Assembly: GCA_028583685.1 (NCBI GenBank)
Contig: JAMXIF010000031.1
Coordinates: forward strand, 505,001-569,000
DNA from: Petaurus breviceps papuanus
Lineage: Eukaryota; Chordata; Mammalia; Diprotodontia; Petauridae
Direction of reading: 5' to 3'
Length of the DNA stretch: 64,000 nt
Shown here piece after piece: positions 26,201 through 41,400 of this stretch (its first letter is position 1; each line of letters opens with the position of its first letter). The notes below the pieces were generated by a model, which was given only the letters and a program-made list of their open reading frames with translations, did no database searches and had not been told where the DNA came from. The translations under genes were made by a program, and so were the position numbers.

Positions 26201-29200
26201 TGTGATGGGGTCTGGGACTGTGTAGATGGGGCAGATGAGGGACCCAGGCATTGCCCCTCTCCTCTTCTACCGACTCCCCCTGCTGACACCCCAACTGGAC
26301 CCTCCATGGGTAACCTGGAGACCGGACCCGCTTCTCTGATCAGTGGCAGCAGTCCTGGTGAGGGGGTTTGGGGCAAGAGGGACTGTGGGGAGAGGCTGGG
26401 CACATTGGGGAGGAGAAAGGGGTAATAGGAGTTCAGTGATGATAATATTACCTTAATAGCATGATACATAACAATATAATCAAAGTTTCATTTCCGTTAT
26501 AGTGCAACTTTTCTAGGATGTTATCCATTCACAATCTCCCTTGATTCTCCTGCTTCTCCTATAAGATAGGCAGGGGAGGTGGTAACATTTCTGTTGGATA
26601 GAAGAAATAAAGTTGTGACAAGAATGCTGGAGTGGAAATCAGAAGCAGATTAGAGCCATGTGACCTTGGGCAAGTCACTTCCCACCTCTGGACCTCCGCT
26701 TCTTCATTTGCTAAATGAGAGGGTTGAATTAGACTTTTGGCCTTTTTTTGTGTTATGGACCCCTTTGACAAACTGGTGAAACCTCTTGCCCCTATCAGAG
26801 CAATGCTTTTAAACTCATAAATTTTATCAAATACACATAAATGCATAAAATGAAATACATGGGATTACAAAGCAAACCAATGCTATTGAAAGAGTTATCG
26901 GTATGTAATATATGATTATATATTACACAGTACACATATATAATATTTGTGTATACAGATAGATATGTTAATGAAATCTAGGTTTAGAACTCTTAGATTA
27001 AATCATCTCTAAACCCCTTTCAGTTCCATTACTCTATGATTCTATTAATTAGTGGAAGACATAGGACTAGACCCACATCTTCAGGCTCTCAAATTGAGTT
27101 CTCTTTCCACTAGATTTTGCTGCTTCTGAAGAGAGAGCCTGTGCCCCAAGGAGATGGCAGTTCTGTGATCCCAACCTCCCCCCTCCTCTCACTACTGGGG
27201 CCCCCTAGGCCTCCCAGGCTGACTCAGTCAATCAGTACTTTTTCATTGAGGGCTTCATGGTATAGCTGGCCCCATGTTAGAGACATGTTAGAGGGTTACA
27301 AGAAAATCTAAGGGATACAGAGCCTCCTTCCTTGGGTTCTAAGCCACAGCTGTGCCTAGGAATTAAAATGAATAGTACAGTGAGCAAGGGCCATGGGTTT
27401 CATCCCTTTGGGCTGGAGTGAAGAGGGAAGGCTTTGGGAAGGTGGGGTTTGAAACAAACTTTGAAAGTAGAGCTGGAGGGTAGGTGGGAGTGGTGTGTCA
27501 GTGATGCTGGGGCACAACAATACTGCTCTGGCAGGAGACAAAGGGATCTGAAGGGTCATGCTGGGAGGCAATGTTGGGGAGTTCTCAGTCTGACTATGGG
27601 GATTTTGGAGTTTGGCACAGGGAGCAAGCCTGTGAAGACTGTTGAGTGACAGGATCAGCCTTTTAGGGACATTCATATGGTCGTAGACCATGGACCTAGA
27701 TCTAGAAAGGAGTTTAGAGGGCATCTGGTTAAGCCCCATGATCTTACAGGTGAAGAAACAGAGGCCCAGACAAGTTAAGTAGTTTGCCCAAGGTGACAAA
27801 GCTAGGCTTCAAAACTAGCTTCTCCAGCTCCAAAGCCAGCATTCTTTCCACGCTCCCTACTGATTCATCTGGTTATGGGGGAGCCGAAGGGATTGGAGGA
27901 GAAAATATAAGCAGTGAGATTTGTGAGGAGACCATTTCAATGGTCCTGGTATGAGGGAATGAGAAAGATTTAGGATATAGCAGTGGAATGGGAAGAAGGG
28001 AAGACATGGAAGCAAAACCACAGAATGTCAGAACTGGTAGGGACTTTATAGGTTATTAGTCCAATAATCTTAATTTTATTTTCTCTATGAAGTAACTGGA
28101 ACCCTTAGGGGGTGTGTGAATTGCCCGTGGTCACGTAGCAAGCATCAGAGCCAGAAATGGAACATAGGCATCTTGGTTTGCGGTCTAGTAGTCTCCCCAC
28201 CACAAAATATGAAGATATGGTTCCTAACCTCAAGGAGCTTACAGTCTAGTTAGATGGGGGTAAAACTCATGGAAATGAACTGGGGGAAATTATATGTTGT
28301 TTTCTGCCCATAGAACCACCCTGTGGTCACTATGAGTTTAGCTGTGGCAATGGTGAGTGTATACCTCGGGGTTGGCGCTGTGACCATGAGGAGGACTGCA
28401 AGGATGGCACCGATGAGCTGGACTGTGGGCAGCCCTGCCCCCCACATCACATGCTCTGCCCCCTCAGCCTCCACTGTATACCCTACCTGCAGCTCTGTGA
28501 TGGGACTTCCCAGTGCCCAGATGGCTCCGATGAGAGCTTGGAGGCCTGTGGTGAGTAGCTTACCTTTCTAAGCCTCAGAGAGTTGTAACCATGTGCCTAG
28601 GAGTTACCAGTGTTTGTTCTCCTAGTTCTCTCAGAAATTAAGATGCCTCCTCACCTACCGTCTTCCACAGGGGTGCCCTCTGTCCTGGCACCATCCAACC
28701 TCATTACCACAGGTCTCTTTAGCTTTCCTGTTATTGAGAGGTGGGGTACAGAGAGGGGTCTTCTGGATCTCAACCTTAGATCTACCGCTTCAGTCCAATG
28801 CTTCAGTCTTCTCTGTTCCTTGGACATGGTTCTCTTCTACCCTGAGGGTGGTTGAATATTATGGAAACTGGCTCTGTGCCCATAGGCTCCACCCGGCTGC
28901 CACCGTGTCCCGGGCTTTTCCCTTGTGGCTCAGCTCGGCAGCTATGCTTGAGATTGACTCAGCTCTGTGATGGAATCCCTGACTGCCCAGAGGGTGAAGA
29001 TGAACAGAATTGTGGTATGGATTCCTCCAGCCTTGATCCCTCCTCCCCACAGTAGTGAGGGCCTAGAAGGGGGGGGGCAGAATTTAGGGGCAGGGGGCTT
29101 GAGTGCTCATGGGCAGGGGGATGGCTTCTGTGCCTGTGGACATTATTATTGACAAGAGGAATATGGTATCCTCCTTGACACTTCATCCTATCTCTTCCCT

Positions 29201-32200
29201 TCCTTTCCCCCTTCCCCTTCTCTTTCTACTTCCCCTTCCCCTTCCCCTTCTCCTTCCCCCTACCCCTTACCCCTTCCCCTTCCCACTTCTCCTTCCCTCC
29301 TCCCCCTTACCCCTTCCCCTTCTCCTTCCCCTGGCCTTTCCCCTACTTCCCCTTCACCTTTCCCTTTCCCCTTCCCCTTCCCCTTCCCCTTCCCCTTCCC
29401 CTTCCCCTTTCCCTTTCCATTCCCAGAGAGTCTGCCATTCCCCACGACTCATAACAAGACTGGAGCTCCTTGCCCTGAATATTCCTGCCCAGATGGCCAT
29501 TGTATCAGCTTTCAGCAGGTGAGAGTCAGGGGCATAGGGGGTCACCTGTCATTACTGCCCGATCTCTGACCTGCACACTGACCTTTTACCTTTTGTCCAT
29601 CTCATCCTCATCCCCCCCCCACCCCAGGTGTGTGATGGACAGCCTGACTGTGAGGTGAGGGATGGGCTGAGGCCCTCCTCTGAGGAGCAGGGCTGTGCCA
29701 CATGGGGATCCTGGGCCCCATGGGGCCTCTGCAGCCAGACTTGTGGGACTGGGGTGCAGACTCGGAGTCGCCAGTGCTTCCCTCCTGGTCTCCCTGTGCT
29801 GCGGCGCTGTCTAGGCCTGGAACACCAAGCCCGCGCTTGCTTCACTGTTGCCTGCCCTGGTGAGTGTGGGCACTGGGCATGCACATCTGCTGCAAGCCTT
29901 CAGGAGTATGAGTGAGAGGGGCTCAACAGAATCCAAGGGATGGGGGAAATCTGGTGACGGGAGAGAAGGGAAGAGGTAGAGGGAAAGTTTCTGATCAGAA
30001 CTCCCTCTCCTTTGTCTCTGTGTGCGGTGCCCTCCCTTCCTACACCCTCCCCTTCCTGCTCATTCCCCTCTTCGCCCTGGTCGCAATATCCTTACATCTC
30101 TTTCTTCTGTCACTCCTGCCCTTCCCATAACCCTCTCCCTTCCCACAGAGGATGGCGTATGGGGTGACTGGTCCCCCTGGTCTGAATGCCTGGAGCCATG
30201 TAGGGGGGTTGTGGCTAGACGTCGGGTCTGCCACCCACCCCAAAATGGTGGCCAGATCTGTGCCACATTGCCTGGGAGCCCCCACAGCACCCTGCAAACC
30301 AGTGAGTGTCCACCTAGGGGGAGGGTGGGATAATGAGTAGAATTAGGGTAGTGGGCTGCACTAGTAAATGTATAGAACTTTGAATTAGGAGACCTGGGCT
30401 CGAAATCTGGCTCTGATACTGATTAGTTCTTAACTTCAGTTTATTTAATTGAAAAAGGGGATAATAATACTTGTAATAGCTACCCTACTGATTCCTTATC
30501 AAGAAACTACTACAGAAATATGGGTTATTATTATTTTTAAATTTTATGGGACAGTTGGTTTGGGGGAAAGGGAGTGTGTTTTTTGGACTTTTTCTGTCCT
30601 CAACATATTTTGTTTCTCCTTCTGACCAGAGACATGTTCACAGGCTGGCTGTCCCAATGTCACCTCATGTCCAGGAGAGCTGGTACCCAAGCCCTGTGCC
30701 CCTTGCCCTCTGACCTGTGCTGACATCTCCAGTCAGGTCAAGTGCCTACCTGACCGACCCTGCAGTCCAGGTAGTGTGCTCACAGGCAGGGGACTTGGGG
30801 AATGGCATTCAGCACCAGCTCAGCCTACTCTCTAGCCTTTATTTACTGGTAGAGACTGGTACTTGTCTTCAGTCTCCTTCTGTGCCTACCTTCCCCTCAG
30901 GCTGTTGGTGCCCCGAAGGTCAGGTTTTAGACATTGATGGACAGTGTGTGCGACCCCGGCAGTGCCCTTGCCTGGTGGAAGGCACCCGCTATTGGCCAGG
31001 GCAGCGGGTCAAGATCAATTGCCGGCTCTGCACATGTCAAGATGGCCGACTACGTCGATGCCAGCTTAACCCTGACTGTGCTGGTGAGATGTGCCCAGAA
31101 TTATTCCCCATATGCCATTCTTGACCCCTCACCTCCTGGCCCCTGACACCTTGGAAACCTGGTATCTCTTCCTCAAACTATCTTCTATTACACTGGATCC
31201 TTTGCCTGGGATTTCCTCCTAGGACCCTCTACCTTAGGACCTAGGCCTTTCTCCCTGACCTTCCTCCTAATTGCTGGAGCCTTCCTCTCCTGACTCAACC
31301 TTTTCAAACTGATTCTGGGTCATCTATCCACACTCCTTGTGAACTGATCTTTAGTGAACTGTGGCTGGTCATCTTGGTCACCATGGGCTGAGTGTCTGGG
31401 CCCCTGTGGGAGCCAGAGCATCCAGTGGTCCTTCCGAAGTCCCAGCAACCCTACACAAATGGGTCGTGGTCACCAGTGCCGAGGCATCTACCGAAAGGCC
31501 CGAAGGTAACTCCTACCTGTCTAGGGATATCACAGTCCTAAAAACGCTGTACCTCAGCTAACCACACATTTTTAAACCCCCAAATTTAAGGAAGCCCCAT
31601 ACTAATATCTTAAAATGTTGGAACTTGTTTTGCTCCAAAACACAGGGATATCAAGGTACAGGTTTTACAGTATCCACAATTAAAGGAACTGCCAAATACC
31701 AGGACCCAAAAATCTACTGGGGTCCCATTTTCCTGTCCCCTCCCCCAAAAGGATTATTGGTCTACTGAGATTTCTGCCCAGGGTATTTGTTAGCCCATGG
31801 ACAAATCCCAATAAAGCTAGGGTCGAAGGCCATTCTGTTCATCTAAGGCCTCTTCCATATCTGGTGTATATTTTTCTATCTGCCTTGATGCTGTTTTATG
31901 ATCCATTAGGAGAAAACCAGGAAGATAAAGAGAGGATCCTCTAGGCAGAATGGGGTGAGGGTGGGATGGATTGAAAGATGGCGAAACATGGAGGATCTTG
32001 AGTTATAGGATTCTTTGACACCATGTTCATTTGCATGTTTTGTGTTTATTTAGATTTGCATGTTGTTCTTTTGGGGTGTGTGTGTGTGTGTGTGTGTGTG
32101 TGGCTGAGGCACCTAGGAACTTGGATCCAGTGTGATTTGTTTTTTGGTTCTTGAAACTGGCCTGGAGTCCATAGGGTAGAGAAGCTTACTTGGCTGTGTG

Positions 32201-35200
32201 GACCCTCATGAATGCCCCGGCTTTTCCTTTCCTTCCACCACCAGGTGTCAGACAGAGCCCTGTGAGGAATGTGAGCACCAGGGGAGCACACACAGAATTG
32301 GGGAGCGCTGGCGTTGGGACAAATGCCAGGTGTGCCAATGTCTGCTCAACCAGACAGTGCAGTGTTCTCCCTACTGCTCTCTGGGAGCCTGCCCACAGGT
32401 AAGGGAGGGAGGGACTGGTGTTATCTGGGAAGGAGGGAGCAGATGCTTAGGTGGATGTAGGAGCCAGGATGGCAAAAATATAGGGTGAGAGTAGGGGGAA
32501 AAGAGGGATGGAGGCAGGGGGTGTTGGTGATGGATGGAGTGTATGGAGATGGATGGAGATGAAAGGTATGGAGAAGGAGAAGGGCGATTCTTTATCTATA
32601 AAATGGGGGGCTTAGAATAGATGCCCTGTGAGGTCCCTTCCAACTCAACATCTGAGATCCTGTGAGCCTGATGAGGGTTTCCCCATTCTCTATCTAACTC
32701 TCGTTTGTCTGCAGGGTTGGATGCTGGTAGAGGGAAAGGGAGAATCATGTTGCCACTGTATTCCTATTGGTGAGTTGGACTGAGGGTATGGGGTTACAGG
32801 GGAGAATTTTGATGATGGGGACAATGTGAAGGGTTGGGAAAGGTCTTTGAGTGAAGACAGCCCCTCACTCCTACTCAGTCCCTAGAGAAGCATTATGGTG
32901 TAGAGGAAGACTGGCTTGGGAGTCTGGAGACCTGAGTTCTATGGAGGAATCCTGGGCAAGGAAAGAAATAGCAATGTGTAGCAACTTGGCTGAATCCTAG
33001 AACCACTCCCAGATTTCCCTGGCTTCCGGGTTCCCATCATCACCACTCTGATTTTGATTAGAAGAGGATGGAGATCAGAGATTTCCACTCTTCTTCTGCC
33101 ATGACTTTCTTTTTTTGCTGAAGGGAATACCACCAGAACCCTCTTTCCATCTTTGCTTGGGACTTCACACACACAAACCACTGAAAGTTTATTTAAAAAA
33201 AAAATTGCTATGACCAGCTAAAGAGGAAAGACATATAAGATAGACCATGCCATAACATGTACAAATCTGAATTTCCACTCCCCCAACCCTCATTCATTCA
33301 TTCATTCATTCCTTTGGATCAGTCTTAGCCTGCCTTGCTGGATAAGGTGAGTGTGCAAATCCACAAAATGTTAGTGGTTTGGGGCTTGTCTCTGCTTTAG
33401 TAGAAATTTGTTCTTATTTTGGTCATAGCTTTTCAGATCAAAGCTTTTTCTTCTTAGAGCAAATTTATTAATTGATGAGACATTCAGTATTTCCATTAAT
33501 TTATGAGGAAATGTCAGATATATTCCCCTGATTGCCTTAGAACCCAGACAAAAAATTAATAAGAAGATGAACTAATAACATGGTGCAGTTGTTAGCTGTT
33601 GCACACACAGCTCCAAGGAGAACCTGTAGGCTTCATGTGTGGGATTTTGTTACTAGTGCCTGCTGATTAGCTATATGACCTTGGACAAATCACTTATCTT
33701 CTTTCAGTCTCAGTTTCCTCATCTGTAAAACAGGAATAATAACTTCTCAGGGTTTGTTATGAGAATCTAGTAGTGGAAATGACAATGCTTTGAGAAATAG
33801 AAACCATATCCAGGGGCAATATTTCCTGAGTTTTGGATAGGGTATAGCATAATAGAAAAAACACTAGGTTTTATTAAAAGACCTACCTTAGAATCTGAAA
33901 TACTCGGATGATCTTGAGTTTCTTCATCTCATTTTTTTTCACTTGTAAAATAAGGGGGTTGGGTTAGATGATCTATAGTCTTGTCCAGCTCTAGAGGTCT
34001 CTGTGAGACCTAAGGGCCTGGGGGACCGAGAGACCTGGAGATGTCCCCATTTTAGCTCTCAGGTTTGTCTTTCTCTGCTAGGAGAGAGCAAGACAGCTGC
34101 CCCTACGACTGCTCCATCGCTTCCTCCCAGTCTCCAACCAGAACCCAGTCTTTCTACCTACCCACTGCCTGAACCTGGAGGTGAAGACCAGCTGCTTTTG
34201 TGGGAGAGGCAGGAGGAGTCTGCAGGAGGATAGGAATGGCCTGGGATGGGGGCTAGCTTCAGGCAGCCTGGGATTAGTGTCTAGTTCTTCATGGGAGTGG
34301 TGGGTACTGAGGAGCCTGGAGTGAGCCTGCTGTGCTGGTTGGGATATTAATGGTGGGACTGCTCCCATAGCCCTTCTCTGGTTCTCTTGGATTATCACTG
34401 GGCCTCAGACTAGTGTCTTGGGTCACTTAGGGCTGTCCAGCATCCATCATGTCTTCCTGACTGTCCCCTCTACTCCCTCTCTCTAACCTGACCAAAGTCT
34501 TCCCCATCCTCTCAATGTTTCTGCCAGACATCCTTAGGCTCTACCTTTATACCAGCAATGTCTCTTCAGCTTCCTGGACTTTCCCTATCCAATATCTCTC
34601 CCTTCCCTAGACTCTTGCTACTCCCCACTGGGCTTGTCAAGTCTCCCTTCTAGCAGTCTAAGGGCATCATCTGAACATCCTGGACATCCTGCCTGGGCTG
34701 GTCGTCTAGGGTCCTTGGTGTTGGGGCTGGAGCCCCAAGGTTGGAGTCCCAAGGAAGAAACCTATGCTGAGCTACACATCCGGCCCCCTTTTCTTCAGAT
34801 GGACTTGCTAAGGCCCCGAAACCTCACTGGTCAGTGGGTAGGGGTTGAATGACAAACGTGGGGAAGGGGCAGAACTTATGGGAAGGACAAGGACTGAGAG
34901 GGCAGAAGAGTAGGGGTGGGGAGGTCAGAAGTCCAGAAAGAGGGTCACAGGAGTTGGAGGGGATGGATGAGGGGCAGGGGAATAGACACAGAGATGGAGG
35001 AGGGAGGGAGGAGAGTGTGCTGGGGAACACTGGGGAATGGCCGGGGCCTCTGACAGCTCTGATTTCTCCATGGCCTCTACAGGCATCGTGGTCCAGGGCG
35101 CTGGCTCCTCTGATGCCTATGTCACCAGCTTTTCTCTCCAGTTCAGCATTGATGGGCATCACTGGCATGACTACCATGAGGTTCTGCCAGGCATTCTGCC

Positions 35201-38200
35201 TATGCCCAAGGTATCCTCTCATTCCTTACCCACCTGAGGCTTGCCTGACTAACTCTTTAATTGCCACCATTCAATTCATCAAGGTGACTGTCTCCCTTAT
35301 GAGATGCAGCCCTGGGCTAAGCACTGAGGGAATGCCTCCTGTCCTAGAGAAGCTTACAATTTATCTGGGGACAGGGAGGGAAAGGCAGCAGAAAAGTGAC
35401 ATAGACAGCCTTTAAGTGCTAAAGGACTTCAGAAGAGAGACAGATTTCTGAGCACTGGGGTGGTCACGGAGGATTGAATTTGAGCCAGTCTTTGAAGGAT
35501 GACAAGGAGCTTGCTAGACATTTATTAAGTACCTACAATATGCAAGTATTATGGTAGAGGTGATTGTTGCTGTTGTTGAGTTGCTTTTTGGTCATGTCTG
35601 ACTTCTTCAAACCTCATTTGGGCTTTTTTTTGGTAGAGATACTGGAGTGGTTTGCCATTTCCTTCTTCAGCTCATGTGACAGATGAGGAAACTGAGGCAA
35701 ACAGGGTTAAGTGATTTGCCCAGGGTCACACAGCTAGTGAGTATACGAGGCCAAATTTGAACTTAGAAAGATGAATCTTCCTGACCCCAGGCTGAGCTTT
35801 CTATCCACTTCATCACCTAGAATCTACAAAAACAAAAATAAAACAGTCAATGTCCTCAAGTAACTTAATTCTACTGGGAAGGTATGATGTACCTAGTTAA
35901 GTGCAAACAATGTAATTTGAGGAGTGAGAACATTAACTGTAGGGGAGGAGATCAGGGAGGGTTTCCCTTAGGAGGTTGCACTTGAGCTGTCCCTTGAAGG
36001 AAGTTAAGGGAAGGAGGTGAGGAAGGAGTGTATTATAGGAAATTGGGCATGTTTTGTGGAAATGTATGGTGGTGGGAAATGGAATGTTGAATTTGGGGAA
36101 CAGCTGGCTTCCCAGTTTGGTTGGAACAAAGAGCAGGTGAAGGGTAGTAATAGGTAAAGGGTGCAAAGGTAGCTTGGATCAGAATTGTTGAGAGCATTAT
36201 GTGTCAGTTGAAGAGTCTGTATTTGATTTTAGAGGCAATGGGGAGCCATTGAAAGTTTTCAGGGAGGAATAACAGTCATATCAATGCCTTAGGAATATTA
36301 TTTGGAAAGCTGCCTGGAGAATGAAGAGTAGAGAGACTGGAAACAGGGAGAATTTTTTAGGAAACTATTAAGATAAAATAAACTATTACAATAAAATAAA
36401 ATAAAACTAAACAGGATATTATTAAAATAGTCCAGAGAGAACTGACAAGGACTGAATGAGAATGGTGAATATGTGAATGAAGAGGAGATAGATTCAAGAA
36501 AGGATGTATAGATGGAATTGGCCAGATTTGGCAACCCATTGAATGGCTAGATAGAGTGAAGGAGAGACAGGCATCGTGGTTGGACTTGGACACTGGAGAT
36601 GATGATGGTGACCCTCAAAAATACAAGGAAATTTGGAAGGGTTTTAGGTAGAAAGATGATGAACATTTCGGATGTGTTAGTTTGGGATGCCAATGAACTT
36701 CCAGGTAGAGACATCCAGCAGGCTGTTGGTGATAGAGAACTGGTTGGTTACTGTCCTTCGTTCTTGAAGAAGACCAAAACGACATCACTATGCTAAAGTT
36801 AAGTTTCAATGTGACCGACTGGCTGATCAGGCCAATATGAGCTCGGAATGCTCTACTACAGATTGGGCATGAATAATCTGTGTGAACATTTAGGGAACTA
36901 GAGTTCAAGATATACAAGGGGTGTGTGTGTGGTGTGTGTGTGTGTGTGTGTGTGTACATATGCACATGTATGTATGGGGCAGTTAGGTGGTTCAGTGGAT
37001 AGAGCGCCAGGTCTGGAGTCAGGAAGACTTGAGTTCAAATCTGGCCATAGACATTTAATACCTGTGTGACTCTGGGCAAATCACTTAACCCTGTTTACCT
37101 CAGTTTCTTCATCTGTAAAAGTGAGCTGGAGAGGGAAATGGCAAATAACTTCAGTATCTTTGCCAAGAAAACCTTAAATAGGGTCATGAAGAGTTGGATA
37201 AGACAGAAGTACTGAACAATATGTTTATGTGAATATATAAATATACACATATGTATATATATAATAAGAGCTTGTTTTGGCATGCTAGATGGAGAGTGGA
37301 CTTTTGAGCCAGGACGACAAAGGTGCAAGTCCTGCCTATAACACCTAGTGATTACATGACCCTTAATCTCTCAGTGCCCCAGGCAACTTTTTGAGACAGT
37401 AGATTGCAGAACAGGTGGTGACTTGCAGTGGTGGGAGTTTCCTCACCTTATACCAAAGAAGTCACAGGTTTAATCCCTCTCCAAAAGTATATATGCGTGC
37501 GTGTGTGTGTATGTGTGTGTGTATAAATTTTTCAGCCTTATTTCATGTATTTATATTCTAACCATAATCTCTTTTCTCAACTTCAGTCTCCTATTGTATG
37601 CTAGGCATCTCCATCTGGATTCATATTAACATAGAGAATATGTGTGTGTATAGTTATTGTGTCTAGTGTTATCTGTGTGGAGATGATAACTGAACCCCAG
37701 GAGATGCTGATATCAATAAGGGAGAGAAGAGAGAGGGTCCAGGATGAGGCCATAGGGGACATCCGGGGGTAGGGGTTGGGAGATGCAGGATGAACAAGGA
37801 AAGGAGACTAAGAAGAAACTGTCAGGAATGTAGGAAGAGATCAAGGAAGGAGAAGTGTCCTAGAAACCGAGGTAGGGGACAGCTAGATGGCACAGTAGAT
37901 TGAGGACCAGCCCTGGAGTCAGGAGGACCTGAGTTCAAGTGTGACCTTCAGAAACTACCTGTGTGACCCTGTGCAAGTCACTTAACCCCAATAGTCCCCC
38001 CCACAAAATCAAAGAAACCAAGGGAGTATAGAGGATCCAGGAAGAGACTGATCGGCAGAATCAAAAATTGTAGACAAGTCAAGGGGGATGAGAACCAGGA
38101 AAAGGTCATTGGGTTTAGCGGCTGATTGCTGATACAGAGAGGAAAGATGGAATGTCACGTAGGAGGAGTAGCAAGTAAGCCATCCGGCTGCAATGCAGAG

Positions 38201-38400
38201 AGGGAAAAGGGGAGGGACAGGTGATGAGCCTGTCAGAGCAGGCTGGGCCTGGGTAAAGAGTCCTTAATGCCAAACAAAGGAGGTGGGATTTCATAGCAGA
38301 AGCAATAGGGGGCTAGTGGAGCTTCTCTAAATCAGGGAGTGACATGGTCAGACCTATGTCTTAGTTAGGAATAGCACTTTGGCAGCTGTGTGCAGGATCA

Positions 38401-38457
<57 letters not shown>

Positions 38458-41400
38458 GGGAGAGAGACAGAGACAGAGAGAGAGAGAGAGGAAAGGGAGA
38501 GAGACAGAGACAGAGAGAGTGAGAGACAGACAGACAGAGACAGAGAGAAGAAGCAAGGAGATGGAGACTATTGCAGTAGTTCAAATGAGAGGTGATGAAG
38601 GTGTGAAGAAGGGGACAGATGTGAGAGGGATGTTGAGGAGATGGAATCAATAAAACTTGGCACTTAATTGCATGGGGCAGGGGATAACTCTGAGATTGAG
38701 AAGGTTGGTAGCTGGAAGGATGGTGGTACCCTCCACAGAAATAGGGAAGTTGGGAAGAAAGGTAGGTTGTTTTTGGGAAAAGATAATGAATTTTGTTTTG
38801 AACATGCTGAGTTTGAGATGCCTATGGGACATCCAGTTGGCAATGACTAGTAGACAGTTGGTGATGAGATCAGGTCAGAGACTAGGCCTAGATATCTAAT
38901 CTGGAAGTCATTTACATAGAGATGATAATTAGACCCATGGGAGTTACTGAGATCACCAAGAGAGTGAGAAGATGGTCTAGTACCATCTGGGGATATATTT
39001 GGGGAATATCTATAGTTAGGAGTTAGGACAAGGATAATGACCTATCAAGGGACTGTGTAAAGGAGCAAATAGACAGAGGAAAGTGTCCGGGAGGTGGTGA
39101 AATGTTGCAGAAAGGTTAGGAAGTATGAGGACAGACTGGGAGAGCAGCTTGAGGAGATCATAGGATCCTAGGAGAGTTTTTTTTTTAAGTTTGGGGGAGA
39201 CCCAGGCATGTCTGTTGCTTGAAGAGAAGGATATGGAGAGACTGAAGATTAGAAGAGAGAGGGTGGGGGCGGCCAGGTAGCACAGAGAGTAAGAGCACCG
39301 GCTCCAGTGTTGAGAAGACCTGGAGATCGAATCCCGGGCTCAGACACTCAGCACCACACCCAGAAATAACTGGCCGTGTAACCTTGAGCAAGTTACTTAA
39401 CCCCGATTGCTTAAAAATATTAAAAAAAAAAAAAGAAGAGAGAGGGTGACTATGAGGGCAGTGTCAGAGGAGATGTAGAGGGGTAGGATTAAGGATACGA
39501 GAGAAGGATAGAAGATTATCACTAGGAGATGTAGTGTTCAAGACCATGGAGTTGGGAAAGTAATAGGTGAGTCATGATCTAAAAACTATGATCCTCCAAG
39601 TGGGTGACTGAGCTCGAGTGAAAGCCTGTAATGGATTAGCTTAAGCTTAGCATAGTACCTAGTGAATAGTAACTGCTTAATAAATGTTTATTGATGATTG
39701 ATGGGTGCTGAGGAAGTTGATGACTTGGGAGGCCAGGGTATGTGAGAGGACATTAACATCTTTATTAAAGTTTCTAAACATGAGGACAGGATTTGGGGTG
39801 ATGAGGAAGAATGTGAGACAGGTGCTGAACTTAGAAAGAGAGGAAGAATGGCCAGTATATTATGGTATCAAGGACCTGGGTAAAGGCACACAGAGAGACA
39901 GATGGAATCTCACAGGGAGGAGAGGTTGCAGAGTGATGGTAACAGAGGAAGTGGTAGGGGGAACAAATAACAGGCTGACTTTTCCTCCTGGTCCAGTGTA
40001 TCAAGGTAGGGGGCCATGGGAAAGGAGCTGGTAAGGGTGGCCTGGGGATGTAGTAGTTTCTAGAGAGGTAGGTTTCTGTTAATGCCAGAAGATAGAGTGT
40101 CCTGTGAAGAGGGCTAGGAAGAAAGGGAATCTGTTATTATAGAGCATTATAGATATTATATCATGTTATAGATATTATATCATCTGTGCTGGGTGAGAAT
40201 GCCCACTCCCCGTTTCCTCACCCTACCAGCTGTTCCCAGGGAATTGGGATGACTCCACACCTGCAGTGAGGACATTTGGCCGGGTGGTGCAAGCACGGCA
40301 TGTCCGAGTCCTGCCCCGTGACTTTCACCACAGCATCTTCCTGAGGGTGGAGCTGCTGGGCTGTAATCCAGGTATGGAGAAGTGTGTGTGAGTGTAGGTA
40401 GGGAGAGAATCTAGGTAGGAGCCATCATTGAGTAGAACCCCAGCAAGGCTCCCCTCTTTATATCTACCTTGCAGTGTCCATCCCAACGGTGCCACCATGT
40501 CCAGGAAATGAATTCCATTGTGCCAATGGTGTGTGTATCCCACCGGAGGCCATGTGCAATGGTGTAGAAGATTGTGGAGATGGCTCTGACGAAAAGGACT
40601 GTGCTACCCTTCTTTCAAGCACTGCCAGGTAATCCGGGCACTGTGATCCCTCTGAAACACAGGAATTTCCAGGGATGGACTAGGTGCTGCCATTCTGCTC
40701 ATGGGCATTGTTAGGTTTTGCCTATGAACAAAGGCCCTGCTTTTCTCTGCACTCTGGGTCATACATGTAGAGCTAGACTGATCTTTAGAAATCATCTAGG
40801 CCAATCCTCCTTGTTCTAGATGAGGATCCTACCACAGCCCCCAGTGCTTCTGCTTGGCTCTGCTCAGCTCTTGGGAACAGCGGCCTCTCTGTAGCATGTC
40901 CCTCCTCTCTCCTCATCTCCCACGGATGGAGGCCCACCATATTACCTGGGTCCCAATTCATAGGAAAAAGAGCCAAGGGTTCAAGGATGGAGTCTGAGGC
41001 CTGGAGGGACTGACTTGAGGTTCCTTGATTTTTTTCAGGCCTAGGGACCATACCACATCAGTCTTTCCTGCCCACTTCATGCAGCCAACTCCCTGGACCA
41101 AGGAGGTGAGAAGCTAAAAGCCTAGAGGCATGAAGGATGAAGGCATCATGAGAGAGAGGAAACTTCCCATGCACACACTCCCCTCCTCCAGGTCCTTTCC
41201 ATGATCAGCCCTTCCTGATCACCTCTTTGCTCTGTCTCTGCTCTATACTGAGGCAGCTGTTGGTGCAGTGAATAGAGCACTGGACCCAGAGTCAAGAAGA
41301 CCCAAGTTAAGATCCAGTCTCAGACACTTACTAGCTGTGTAACCCTGGGCAAGTCACTTCACATCTGTCTTTCTTAGCTTCTTCAACTGTAGAAATGATA

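Noticed and set aside
29103-29522. 139-codon ORF
   Set aside because: Mostly the CCCTTC hexamer tract read as Pro/Leu/Ser; its last part is SSPO exon 33 in another frame.
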